Made by a program: the position numbers and the translations under genes
Shown: in pieces, positions 25,085 through 33,095 of the stretch
Layout of the letters: the number at the start of each line of letters is the position of its first letter
How positions within the stretch are numbered: position 1 is the stretch's first letter
Notes under the pieces: model-generated
Databases searched by the model: none
What the model saw: only the letters and a program-made list of their open reading frames with translations
Told to the model about the DNA's origin: nothing
Source: Siphonobacter sp. BAB-5405
Lineage (GTDB): Bacteria; Bacteroidota; Bacteroidia; Cytophagales; Spirosomataceae
Assembly: GCF_002872335.1 (NCBI RefSeq)
Contig: NZ_NJAG01000006.1
Location: 62,001-126,000 of the forward strand
Direction: 5' to 3'
DNA: 64,000 bases

Positions 25085-25220
25085 TCAAAGCGACCTCTCC
25101 GGGAGGCGAGTTGTCCGTAGCATCCGCTACGGACTTTTTAGTTGGTAGGCTGTGCCTACCGGGCTGTACCGAGTTCTCCGCATTACGGGGCTATGCACAT
25201 TGAACCCCTCCGGGGTTGAC
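25085..25220. repeat. Hairpin-rich intergenic element (candidate dispersed repeat or structured RNA)
   Basis: Four successive inverted repeats in about 130 bp without any ORF: CCTC-TCCGG-GAGG (near 25093), GTCCGTAGC-ATCC-GCTACGGAC followed by TTTTTAG (25113-25139), GGTAGGC-TGT-GCCTACC (25144-25160) and AACCCC-TCC-GGGGTT (25203-25217). Tandem short GC hairpins with CCTCCGG-type centres resemble the dispersed intergenic repeats found in many Bacteroidota genomes; that comparison is from memory. One 13-base segment (TTCTCCGCATTAC, 25174-25186) recurs at 41719-41731. Confidence 0.55.
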
Positions 25221-25298
25221 CTTGACTGAATAGAGAAGCCACTGGTAATGTAGCCCTCGTACAAGTATTTGTAACAGTCCCGACGATTGTCAAAAGCC

Positions 25299-26198
25299 CT
25301 ACTTCACCACATCCAGAAACTTCCGCGGAATGGCCGTTTCAAAACGAAGTTGCTCGCCCGTAACCGGATGCTGAAAGGCCAGTACCCAGGCGTGTAGGCC
25401 CAGTCGATGGATCGGATCGTGTCTTGACTCGTACTTTTTGTCGCCAACGATGGGGTGACCAATACTCTGGAGGTGTACGCGAATCTGGTTCTTGCGACCC
25501 GTTTCCAGTTGTACTTTCAAGAGGGAAAAACGAGCGTTTTTCTGCAGAGTTTCGTAATGCGTCACGGCCGTTTGACCGCGTTCCGGATTTTGGGTCACGT
25601 ACACCATCATGGACTTTTCACTTTCCACCAGATTGGTATTAATGACACCCGCCGGCTGACGCAGTACACCCGCCACCAGAGCCAGATAAATTCGTTCTTT
25701 CGTGGTAGACTGCCAGGATTCCTGTACTTTCTTCTGAATGGCTTCACTCTTGGCGAACATCATCAGGCCTGAAGTTTCACGGTCCAGGCGGTGAATGATG
25801 AAAATCTTGTTGCCGGGCTTCTTGGCTTTTACGTGCTCGCTCAGTAAGTGGTAGGCCGTCCGGCGTTTTTCCTTCTCCGTCGCCATGGAAAGTAGGCCAG
25901 CTTCTTTCTCAATGACGATCAGGTGTTCGTCTTCGAAAACGATTTTCAGACCGTCATACTTTCGCTCCTCGGGAGCTTTTGCCCAGCGGACTTTTACTTC
26001 CTGTCCCGGTTGTAAAACGTAGTTGTACTGAAACGTAACTTTCCCATCTACCAGTACCTGCTTGTCCCGCAACAGGGACTTGACGTTATTGCGATTCTTG
26101 GAAGGAAACTGCTTCAGTAGGAACGTCATCAGTTCTGCCGGCTCAGCAACAGCAAAGCGGGTATCTTCTTTTTTTTCGTATGGATTTTTCTTCTGCAT
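25299..26198 (-). CDS. RluA family 23S rRNA/tRNA pseudouridine synthase with S4 domain
   Basis: A 299-residue pseudouridine synthase. An N-terminal S4 RNA-binding part (LLKQFPSKNRNNVKSLLRDKQVLVDG and LQPGQEVKV) precedes the catalytic domain with FIIHRLDRETSGLMMFAKS, where the Asp of HRLDRETSG is the nucleophile, and TGRKNQIRVHL and GHPIVGDKKY complete the RluA signature. It isomerises uridines in rRNA or tRNA; the exact position (RluC, RluD or other) cannot be told from sequence alone. The start at ATG gives a basic tail MQKKNPYEKKEDTRF. A perfect -7 box lies 28 bp upstream. Single gene. Confidence 0.92.
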   Translation of the reverse strand: MQKKNPYEKKEDTRFAVAEPAELMTFLLKQFPSKNRNNVKSLLRDKQVLVDGKVTFQYNYVLQPGQEVKVRWAKAPEERKYDGLKIVFEDEHLIVIEKEAGLLSMATEKEKRRTAYHLLSEHVKAKKPGNKIFIIHRLDRETSGLMMFAKSEAIQKKVQESWQSTTKERIYLALVAGVLRQPAGVINTNLVESEKSMMVYVTQNPERGQTAVTHYETLQKNARFSLLKVQLETGRKNQIRVHLQSIGHPIVGDKKYESRHDPIHRLGLHAWVLAFQHPVTGEQLRFETAIPRKFLDVVK

Positions 26199-26226
26199 GA
26201 ATTCGAATTCTCAAAAAAACGAGCAA

Positions 26227-26234
26227 CAAAGGTA
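26227..26234 (-). promoter_or_regulatory. -7 box of the RluA-type gene
   Basis: Minus-strand TACCTTTG, perfect TAnnTTTG, 28 bp before the ATG; no clear -33 TTG. Confidence 0.55.
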
Positions 26235-26390
26235 AGAAGAAAGAACCGCCTGCGTTTCAGCAGCGAAGCACTGAACTTCTTGTATATTGCACAGAATTGG
26301 CTGACTCGCCGATTTGGCCAGTGAGGCAACCTTATGGATAAACTTTTCGTTTACTAGTCGAACTAATCAAACTCCTTATCGCATTTGATC

Positions 26391-26960
26391 ATGGTAAAAC
26401 TCATGCTTATGTTAGGAACCTTACTAACGGGCTTATTTGCCGATAAAAACGAGGCAGTGACCCGTCCGGAAAACATGGTGCCGGCTAAACAAACCCTGTA
26501 CGATTTCAAGGTGAAGTCACTGGATGGCAAAGAAGTAGACTTGTCTAAGTACAAAGGCAAGAAAGTGATCATTCTGAATACGGCTTCCAAGTGTGGTTTC
26601 ACTCCGCAGTACGCCGATTGGGAAAAATTCTACGAAGCCAACAAAGGTAAGGTAGAGGTACTCGGTTTCCCTTCCAATGATTTTGGTGGTCAGGAACCCG
26701 GTTCTGAAGAGGAAATTGGAGCTTTCTGCCAGAAAAACTATGGCGTAACGTTCCCCATGTTCTCCAAAGTAGCCACGAAAGGGGCCGAACAGGCTCCGCT
26801 GTACAAATGGTTGTCTACGAAAGACCTGAACGGCTGGAACGATAAAGTGCCGACCTGGAATTTCTGCAAGTACGTTATCAACGAAAAAGGCGAACTAACG
26901 CACTTCTTTGCTTCTAAAGTGAAACCCGATAGTCCGGAGTTTCTGGAAGCGATCAAGTAA
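26391..26960 (+). CDS. Glutathione peroxidase-family thiol peroxidase, exported
   Basis: A 189-residue GPx-like enzyme that reduces hydroperoxides, in bacteria usually with thioredoxin. The peroxidatic Cys lies in NTASKCGFT; the Gln and Trp partners are in FPSNDFGGQEPG and TWNFCKYVIN; a resolving-type Cys is present in AFCQKNYGVTFPMF, which supports thioredoxin dependence rather than glutathione. The first 20 residues (MVKLMLMLGTLLTGLFADK) form a signal peptide or membrane anchor, so the enzyme should act in the periplasm. I use the ATG of MVKLMLM; a TTG two codons earlier is in frame. Single gene, followed by a hairpin. Confidence 0.92.
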   Translation: MVKLMLMLGTLLTGLFADKNEAVTRPENMVPAKQTLYDFKVKSLDGKEVDLSKYKGKKVIILNTASKCGFTPQYADWEKFYEANKGKVEVLGFPSNDFGGQEPGSEEEIGAFCQKNYGVTFPMFSKVATKGAEQAPLYKWLSTKDLNGWNDKVPTWNFCKYVINEKGELTHFFASKVKPDSPEFLEAIK

Positions 26961-26986
26961 TCATTGCTTTGAACGAACGTTCTGCC

Positions 26987-27010
26987 GCTGCCAGCTCTTT
27001 TGCTGGCAGC
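26987..27010 (+). terminator. Hairpin after the glutathione peroxidase gene
   Basis: GCTGCCAGC / GCTGGCAGC, 9-bp perfect stem with loop TCTTTT, 26 bp after the stop. The following T-tract is weak (ACGCATTTTG), so termination may be partial. Confidence 0.6.
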
Positions 27011-27017
27011 ACGCATT

Positions 27018-27047
27018 TTGGGCAAGTCCGGTGAACGCTTACTTTTG
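27018..27047 (+). promoter_or_regulatory. Promoter of menA
   Basis: TTG at 27018-27020 (in TTTTG) and TACTTTTG at 27040-27047, spaced by 19 bp: a full match to the consensus, 70 bp before the menA ATG. Confidence 0.7.
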
Positions 27048-27117
27048 TATCCCCTTTGTTTCCTGAACACCAACAGAGCGTCTATACCGAGACACTTTTA
27101 TTAAACTCCGCAAGCAT

Positions 27118-28011
27118 ATGCGTTCCTGGATTTCGGCAGCCCGCCCCCGTACCCTGCCTCTGTCCCTTTCCTGCATCCTGATGGGCAGTTTTCTGGCCGC
27201 CGCTCAGGGTGGTTTTCGCTGGTCCGTTTTTGGTCTGGCCGTCCTGACGACCGTTCTGTTGCAGGTACTTTCCAATTTTGCTAACGATTACGGAGACAGC
27301 GTTTCGGGTCTCGACAACGATGAGCGAAAAGTAGCTACGCGGGCCGTACAAACCGGTGCCATCACCAAAGAACAGATGCGTACGGCCATCCTTTCTTTTT
27401 CGGTACTGACGCTAGCGTCGGGCCTATGGCTGCTGTATATCGCCCTCGAAGGCGGTACGGGCCAGGAGTTCTGGTACTTTCTGGGCCTCGGCATTCTCTG
27501 CATCATTGCGGCGATTACGTACACGGTTGGAAAACGACCGTACGGGTATGCCGGTCTGGGTGATTTGTCGGTACTGATGTTTTTTGGTTGGGTAGGTGTG
27601 CTGGGTACGTATTACCTGCATACCCGTTCGCTCGACTGGAGTATTCTGCTGCCCGCCACCAGTTGCGGCGTATTTGCGGTAGGGGTACTGAATATTAATA
27701 ATATCCGGGACCTGGATAACGACCGTCGGAACGGAAAAAATTCGATTCCTGTACGGCTGGGAGCCGCTCGGGCGAAAACCTATCACTGGCTGTTGCTGAG
27801 TACAGGACTGGTATGTGCGGCGGCCTATGTCATTCTGGAGCATCCCAACTGGAGCAGTTACCTGTTTCTGCTCACACTTCCGCTATTCTGGAAAATAGCC
27901 AGTGGCGTACAGAAAGGACAACGACCCGAAGAAATTGATCCGTATCTGAAACGAATGTCGCTTTCTACGCTTTTGTTTGTCATTCTCTTCGGAATCGGGC
28001 AGTTGCTTTAA
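27118..28011 (+). CDS. menA: 1,4-dihydroxy-2-naphthoate polyprenyltransferase
   Basis: A 297-residue UbiA-family prenyltransferase that attaches the isoprenoid tail to 1,4-dihydroxy-2-naphthoate in menaquinone synthesis, in the inner membrane. Both Asp-rich motifs are visible: NDYGDSVSGLDN near residue 58 (NDxxDxxxD, binding the diphosphate through magnesium) and NIRDLDNDRRNGKNS near residue 198. The start MRSWISAARPRTLPLSLSC is the typical MenA N-terminus, and about eight membrane helices follow. Menaquinone is the usual respiratory quinone of the phylum. The gene is alone here, not in a men operon. Confidence 0.93.
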   Translation: MRSWISAARPRTLPLSLSCILMGSFLAAAQGGFRWSVFGLAVLTTVLLQVLSNFANDYGDSVSGLDNDERKVATRAVQTGAITKEQMRTAILSFSVLTLASGLWLLYIALEGGTGQEFWYFLGLGILCIIAAITYTVGKRPYGYAGLGDLSVLMFFGWVGVLGTYYLHTRSLDWSILLPATSCGVFAVGVLNINNIRDLDNDRRNGKNSIPVRLGAARAKTYHWLLLSTGLVCAAAYVILEHPNWSSYLFLLTLPLFWKIASGVQKGQRPEEIDPYLKRMSLSTLLFVILFGIGQLL

Positions 28012-28100
28012 TGTCTGAAGATGGCTAAAATCAAGCTGACTAGGGGTTGAGTAAAAGGCGTTGGAAAATGGTTTGCTTCCTTTTTTTCATCCGAAGAATA

Positions 28101-28108
28101 TACCTTTG
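28101..28108 (+). promoter_or_regulatory. -7 box upstream of the TPR protein gene
   Basis: TACCTTTG, a perfect -7 element, 75 bp before the ATG; the nearest upstream TTTG is 25 bp away, longer than usual. Confidence 0.5.
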
Positions 28109-28182
28109 TATACCCATACCAAAACAGTCAGCACTACCTAGCTAATGAAGATACCTATAGCGTACACATTTAAATCTGCTTG

Positions 28183-29508
28183 ATGAAAAGACATTTCCTT
28201 GCTATTCTTCTGACGCTTTTCTGGGCGTCAGAACTGCAAGCCCAAACCCCGACCGAGTTTTTCAGTCGCGGGTTGCAAAAGAGTAAAACGAATGATTACA
28301 AAGGTGCCCTGGCGGATTTTAGTCAGGTCATCAGTATGACGCCCGAAAACCCGCAGGCGTACTACAATCGAGGCTTGTGCAAAGCCCTGCTGGATGATCA
28401 TCCGGGAGCCATTCAGGATTATGATCGGGCCATTTCCCTGAAAGCCAATTATTACGACGCTTTGCTGGCTCGTGGTGATAGTCGTTACAAACAAAATGAG
28501 TATCAGGCGGCTCTCACGGACCTGAACAAAGCCGTAGAAATGGACGCGACGGATAGCCGGGCGTACCTCAACCGGGGGATGATTCGGAGTAAGCTGGAGT
28601 ACTACCAGGCAGCGATTCAGGACTTTACGAACGTAATTGAACTGCAACCGGAAAACATTCAGGCTTATTATGCTCGCGGCTTGTGCAAAAACAGGCTGGG
28701 TGAATATCAGGCAGCCTTGAAAGATTTAACCCACGTAAGTCAGCTCAACTCGCGACTACCGCAGGTATACCTGGCCCGGGCCTTTACCTATACCAAACTT
28801 TCGAACCCTAAAGCTGCCGTAGCCGACTATAATACGGCCATTACCCTGGATCCTGAAAACGTGGATTCGTATTGTCAGCGGGGTTTTGGAAAGTATCAGG
28901 TATATGATTACAAAGGAGCCCTGGCTGATTTTGAAAAAGCCTTATCGATGGATCCGGAAAATGCCATGGCGTTTTACGGCCGGGGGCTGGCCAAAACCCG
29001 GACCGGAGCTTCGAAAGAGGCCATCGAGGATTTGACCCGGGCCATTGAAGTAGATAATATGCTGGAAGCTAAGCCCGTATACGGAGGAGCGATTTCCAAG
29101 AACGTGCTGGATAACCTGCGGAATGCTATCGTGGATAACAGTCGGATGCAGGAATTTTCGAACGAACGGGCTGAAGCGTACGAAGTGCGGGGAATGAGCA
29201 AGTACAAAATGGGCGACGCCCGAGCCGCTATTCTGGACTTATCGAAAGCGATTGAATTGAATCCGATTTATCCGGAAGCGTACTTTCACCGGGCCTTGGC
29301 TCGCTCAGCTATGAATGAACAAGCAGGGGCCATCCAGGATTGTTCCAATGCCATCCGTTTCAATGCCGCTTATGCCGAGGCGTATTACCTGCGGGGCCTG
29401 ATTCGGCACAGCCAGGGCGATGAAAGCAAGGGATGTATGGATTTAAGCCGGGCCAGTGAACTAGGCTACAAAGCCGCGGCTCCCGCTCGCAAGCAATACT
29501 GCAAATAG
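28183..29508 (+). CDS. Secreted tetratricopeptide-repeat protein
   Basis: A 441-residue protein with a signal peptide ending LQAQ, followed by about ten to eleven TPR units. Typical repeats are AYYNRGLCKALLDDHPGAIQ, AYLNRGMIRSKLEYYQAAIQ, AYYARGLCKNRLGEYQAAL and AFYGRGLAKTRTGASKEAIE, each continuing into a D(Y/F)xxAIxLxP helix B. One repeat is interrupted by a 35-residue insert (EVDNMLEAKPVYGGAISKNV onward) before repeats resume at AYEVRGMSKYKMGDARAAI. TPRs mediate protein-protein contacts; in this phylum similar proteins sit in the periplasm or outer membrane. No enzymatic domain and no informative neighbour. I use the ATG after an in-frame TTG. Confidence 0.9.
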   Translation: MKRHFLAILLTLFWASELQAQTPTEFFSRGLQKSKTNDYKGALADFSQVISMTPENPQAYYNRGLCKALLDDHPGAIQDYDRAISLKANYYDALLARGDSRYKQNEYQAALTDLNKAVEMDATDSRAYLNRGMIRSKLEYYQAAIQDFTNVIELQPENIQAYYARGLCKNRLGEYQAALKDLTHVSQLNSRLPQVYLARAFTYTKLSNPKAAVADYNTAITLDPENVDSYCQRGFGKYQVYDYKGALADFEKALSMDPENAMAFYGRGLAKTRTGASKEAIEDLTRAIEVDNMLEAKPVYGGAISKNVLDNLRNAIVDNSRMQEFSNERAEAYEVRGMSKYKMGDARAAILDLSKAIELNPIYPEAYFHRALARSAMNEQAGAIQDCSNAIRFNAAYAEAYYLRGLIRHSQGDESKGCMDLSRASELGYKAAAPARKQYCK

Positions 29509-29520
29509 CAAACCGGTTAA

Positions 29521-29584
29521 AACAGAAAGTCGCAGGTAGACCCCGGATATGATTCGGGACTTACCTGCGACTTTCTGTTTTTTT
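29521..29584. terminator. Bidirectional terminator between the TPR gene and AMP nucleosidase
   Basis: Two 18-base perfectly complementary arms (AACAGAAAGTCGCAGGTA on the left) around a 23-nt loop with its own CCCG/CGGG pairing, followed by a T run. Both flanking genes converge on it. Confidence 0.9.
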
Positions 29585-29592
29585 ATAAGCGA

Positions 29593-30366
29593 CTACTCAA
29601 ACCGTAAGTGTTTCACGGAACCACCTGACTGAGCCAGTTCTTCCAGTGAATCAATGCCAATTTGCAGGTGCTTTTCGACGAACTGAGACGTTACCTTCTT
29701 ATCGCTTTCTTCCGTCTTAACGCCCTCGGGAATCATGGGGTTATCGGATACGAGTAGTAAGGCTCCGTGAGGAATCTGATTAACGAAACCTACTGCGAAA
29801 ATCGTAGCCGTTTCCATGTCTACGGCCATCGCACGGGTCTGTCGGAGGTACTCTTTGAATTTTTCGTCGTGTTCCCAGACCCGACGGTTGGTCGTATACA
29901 CGGTGCCTGTCCAGTAATCCATCCCGTTCTTCACAATCATGGATGATACGGCCCGTTGTAACCGGAAGGAGGGGAGAGCCGGAATTTCGGGGGGCATGTA
30001 GTCATTACTCGTACCTTCGCCACGAATGGCGGCAATGGGCAATACCAGGTCACCTAATTGCGTATGTTTCTTAAGGCCGCCACATTTTCCCAGGAAAAGT
30101 ACGGCTTTGGGATGAATCGCCGAAAGTAAATCCATGATGGTTGCCGCTACCGGGCTACCCATACCGAAGTTAATGATAGTAATTTGGCCCGCCGAAGCCG
30201 TTTGCATGGCTTTGCCAACCCCACGGATTTCTACGCCGTAGCGTTCCGCGAACATTTCAACGTAATTGTGGAAATTAGTTAGTAGAATATACGGACGAAA
30301 TTCTTCTAAGGGAGTTCCTGTATAACGAGGCAGCCAGTTGCCGACAATTTCTTCTTTCGTTTTCAT
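29593..30366 (-). CDS. amn: AMP nucleosidase (short Bacteroidota form)
   Basis: A 257-residue nucleoside phosphorylase-fold enzyme that hydrolyses AMP to adenine and ribose 5-phosphate, balancing the adenylate pool. Recognition features: NFGMGSPVAATIMDLLSAI, LFLGKCGGLKKHTQLGDLVLP, the EGTSNDYMP stretch specific to AMP nucleosidases, and AVDMETATIFAVGFVNQIP, with the Glu of DMETA binding the ribose. It lacks the N-terminal regulatory domain of the about 480-residue E. coli Amn, as is normal for the Bacteroidota version near 258 residues. Monocistronic and convergent with the TPR gene. Confidence 0.9.
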   Translation of the reverse strand: MKTKEEIVGNWLPRYTGTPLEEFRPYILLTNFHNYVEMFAERYGVEIRGVGKAMQTASAGQITIINFGMGSPVAATIMDLLSAIHPKAVLFLGKCGGLKKHTQLGDLVLPIAAIRGEGTSNDYMPPEIPALPSFRLQRAVSSMIVKNGMDYWTGTVYTTNRRVWEHDEKFKEYLRQTRAMAVDMETATIFAVGFVNQIPHGALLLVSDNPMIPEGVKTEESDKKVTSQFVEKHLQIGIDSLEELAQSGGSVKHLRFE

Positions 30367-30486
30367 AAGCTATAATGAGTCAATCGGACAAGTATAAGTC
30401 ATACGATTGATTGGGGTATTAAGAAATAGTAAAATTTGGCAAAAGTACTAAAAAAATCTGAATCTGTTAAATTATTCAAGTCGATT

Positions 30487-30942
30487 ATGGTTAACTTGAA
30501 CTTGCCCGCCTACGAATATCAGCTTCGGGAGTGGGAAGGGCTGACGCAGATTTTCTGTGGATTGCGGAAAAAATGGCTGGTACTGACGCCCGAAGAATGG
30601 GTGCGTCAGCATTTTGTGGCCTTGCTCGTCGGGACGTACGCGTACCCGAAAAGTTTATTGAAAATTGAAGGTGGCCTGAGTGTATACAAGACCGCCAAGC
30701 GTTCCGATCTGGTGATGTACGACCGGGATGGTCTGCCTTTTTTACTCGTAGAATGCAAAGCTCCGGAAGTGAAAATCACCACTCCCGTGCTGGAACAGGC
30801 CCTGCGGTACAATCACGTCATCAAGGCTCCTTATGTAGCCCTGAGTAACGGCATGGAACATTTCGTATTTCAACTGGATCCGGCAGGGAAGTTGAGTCGC
30901 CTGACGGATTTGCCCACGTTCGGGAAAAAGGATACGGACTGA
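30487..30942 (+). CDS. Stand-alone type I restriction HsdR N-terminal (PD-(D/E)xK-like) domain protein
   Basis: A 151-residue protein consisting of little more than the HSDR_N_2 domain: KRSDLVMYDRDGLPFLLVECKAPEV holds the Asp and the ExK of a PD-(D/E)xK nuclease core, preceded by the LTPEEWVRQHF helix that is typical of the domain in Bacteroidota. There is no helicase part and no HsdM or HsdS gene close by, so this is not a restriction system; the family is widespread as a single protein in the phylum and its role is not known (DNA or RNA processing is plausible). I use the ATG of MVNLNLPAYEY; an upstream TTG at 30436 would place the start inside the likely promoter TAAAATTTG. Confidence 0.85.
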   Translation: MVNLNLPAYEYQLREWEGLTQIFCGLRKKWLVLTPEEWVRQHFVALLVGTYAYPKSLLKIEGGLSVYKTAKRSDLVMYDRDGLPFLLVECKAPEVKITTPVLEQALRYNHVIKAPYVALSNGMEHFVFQLDPAGKLSRLTDLPTFGKKDTD

Positions 30943-31131
30943 ACCTTTGCGGGAAAGTATGGTACTTTAAGCATACCTGTGCAGAGGACCGGCAACGTAT
31001 CTATACTGTTTAGCAAGAATACGTTTTTATTATTGACAGGTTAAAGCCTCAGGGCCTAACTTAGTTGCTGAAACAAACGACAACGAGTTTTGCGAGTACC
31101 CCATACCCGCAGGAATCTATCGGTTTTGATT

Positions 31132-32618
31132 ATGCCATCATCAACGTACGAATATTTAGGTACCAAGCAAAAAGCTCTTAAAATCAACCTCGACAAGCGA
31201 ATTTATGGTTCGTACGCCGAGATTGGAGCTGGACAGGAAGTCGCCGCGAATTTCTTTAAGGCCGGTGGTGCTTCGGGTACGATTGCCAAAACGATGTCGG
31301 CCTACGATATGACCTTTTCCAACGCCATTTATGGCCTTGAAGAAAGTGGCCGGTATGTCGTCGAAAGCCGACTCATGAAAATGCTTCGGCATGAATACGA
31401 TCTGCTGATCGAACGATTGGATCAAAAGCGGGGAGCAGACACCTGCTTTTTTTCGTTTGCTGATACAGTAGTCGCGTTGAATTACCACAAGACCAACGAG
31501 TCGCACGGCTGGGTTGGCTTACGGTTTCAGCTCTCGCCGCAGTCGGAGCCCAATGATGTAATTATTCACGTTCGGATGCTCGACAACGACGCTATTCTGC
31601 AACAGCAGGCATTGGGTATCATCGGGGTAAACCTGATTTACGGGTGTTATTACTACCACCAGATGCCCGAAATTCTGCTCCGTTCGCTCATGGATGACCT
31701 GACGACCGAACGGATTGAAATTGACATGATTCGCTTCAACGGCCCGGATTTTAAGAAAGTCGATAACCGGTTGATGAGTCTGTATCTGGTGAAAAATGGT
31801 TTTACCAACGCGGCACTTTTTGGACCGAACGGACAAAATTTGCAACCCGCCGATACGCTATATAAAAAGCATATTGCGGTGATTCGGGGACGGTTTCGGC
31901 CCTTTGCATTGGTGCATCAGGATATGTTACAGAACGGCGTAGCCCAGTTTCTGGAAGACCCTGAAGTAGATCCTAACCGGGTGGTCGTACTAACGGAGCT
32001 AACCCTGCAAAACCTGCGGGACGGTGACGATATCAACGAAAAAGACTTCCTGGACCGGGTTGACATTCTGGGGAAACTGGGCCTGACGGTCATGGTTTCC
32101 AACTATACCGAATATTACAAGCTGATTTCCTATTTGGCGAAGCTGACCAAGCTGAAAATCGGTCTGATTAGTGGTATACCAACCTGGAATTCATCTTCGA
32201 CGAACAGCATTACGCCAACCTGCCGGGGGGAATTCTGGAAGCCTTTGCGACGCTCTTTAGCCGGAAAGTCAAGTTGTATGTGTACCCGGCCTTGCGGCCC
32301 GACGGTACGCTGGCCAACTGCTTCAAATTCCAGTTGCCCTTCCAGCTCCGGGATTTATTTAGTTATCTGATTTCCAATAATAAAATTGAAGACATTCGAA
32401 GCTTCAACAAACTCAACCTACACATTCAGTCCGATCGCGTACTATCGATGATCAAGGCTGCCGAAGAAGGCTGGGAACAGTACGTACCCACCGAAGTTGC
32501 GGCGATGATCAAGGATAAATGCCTGTTTGGTTTCCCATGCGTCGTGTACCCGAAAGAGGAAGAACCCGTGGAGAGTGCCAACACCTTTTTCACTTCGGAA
32601 AAAGAAGATACGCAATAA
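31132..32618 (+). pseudogene. Conserved protein often mislabelled nicotinate-nucleotide adenylyltransferase; interrupted by a one-base frameshift
   Basis: Two overlapping reading frames together encode a protein of about 495 residues. The first (from ATG, MPSSTYEYLGTKQKALK) runs intact to about 32178; the second starts in another frame and carries the rest, from NLEFIFDEQHYANLPGGILE through KLYVYPALRPDGTLANCFKF to the end near KDKCLFGFPCVVYPK. I recognise both halves as one family found in Cytophagales and cyanobacteria, annotated variously as adenylyltransferase or TonB-dependent receptor but without proven function; I see no HxGH adenylyltransferase motif. The frame changes between 32175 and 32184 (GGTATACCAACC), where one base appears to be missing. 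Either a sequencing error or a real disruption; the rest of the gene has no other damage, and the total length of 1487 is one short of a multiple of three. Confidence 0.85.
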
Positions 32619-32632
32619 GGTAGTTTTCCTAC

Positions 32633-32680
32633 AAAGCGAGAAGGCCCGGAAGTCAAACTTCCGGGCCTTCTCGCTTTATG
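32633..32680 (+). terminator. Terminator after the frameshifted gene
   Basis: Two 21-base perfectly complementary arms (left arm begins AAAGCGAGAAGGCCCGG) around a CAA loop, starting 15 bp after the stop codon. Confidence 0.85.
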
Positions 32681-32689
32681 ATGGTTTAA

Positions 32690-33095
32690 TTATGTCGTTT
32701 TGAACAGACCGGGTTCGGTACTCCTTGCTGGCTGGTTAGTAGCCTATCAGCATTCCATGCCCGGCCATTCCACACCTAACGATAGCTTGCTATGGGCCAC
32801 TGCGTTGCAGCTATCGCAGGTCGTTCAGTTGCCCCTATGGAATGGCTCAATGGCGGGAGAGTTTTCCTCCGCTAACATAGTTGTTGGTTATTATCGAATT
32901 GGTATCGTCGACGGCATAAACCCGAACCCCGTCCTATCGCGATAAGCCACCTGCCATTCCATGGTGGCTCCCTCAGCAATGCGGTGGCCTGGAGCAAGAG
33001 GAAGTGAGTGGCGTTCGCGATACGGACTAAAAGATCAGCCGTCTCAACAGGACGAACAACGCATCTATTAAAATCTTTACTGAATAAAATTCAAA
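32690..33095. other. Gene-free, structure-rich intergenic stretch (possible repeat or RNA)
   Basis: About 400 bp between a terminator and the RND permease stop. It contains nested inverted repeats: GCCATTCCA (32764-32772) pairs with TGGAATGGC (32838-32846), and inside it CGATAGC (32780-32786) pairs with GCTATCG (32810-32816). The word CCATTCCA occurs again at 32953 in CCATTCCATGG. An open frame of 81 codons on the plus strand shows no protein-like character. Composition is GC-richer than other intergenic DNA here. A decayed mobile element or dispersed repeat is possible. Confidence 0.45.

Noticed and set aside
32170-32186. Programmed frameshift in the conserved unknown gene
   Set aside because: GGT-ATA-CCA is not a slippery sequence; a missing base is the simpler explanation.
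32700-32945. 81-codon ORF in the structured gap
   Set aside because: No protein-like pattern, no promoter, and the sequence is better described by inverted repeats.
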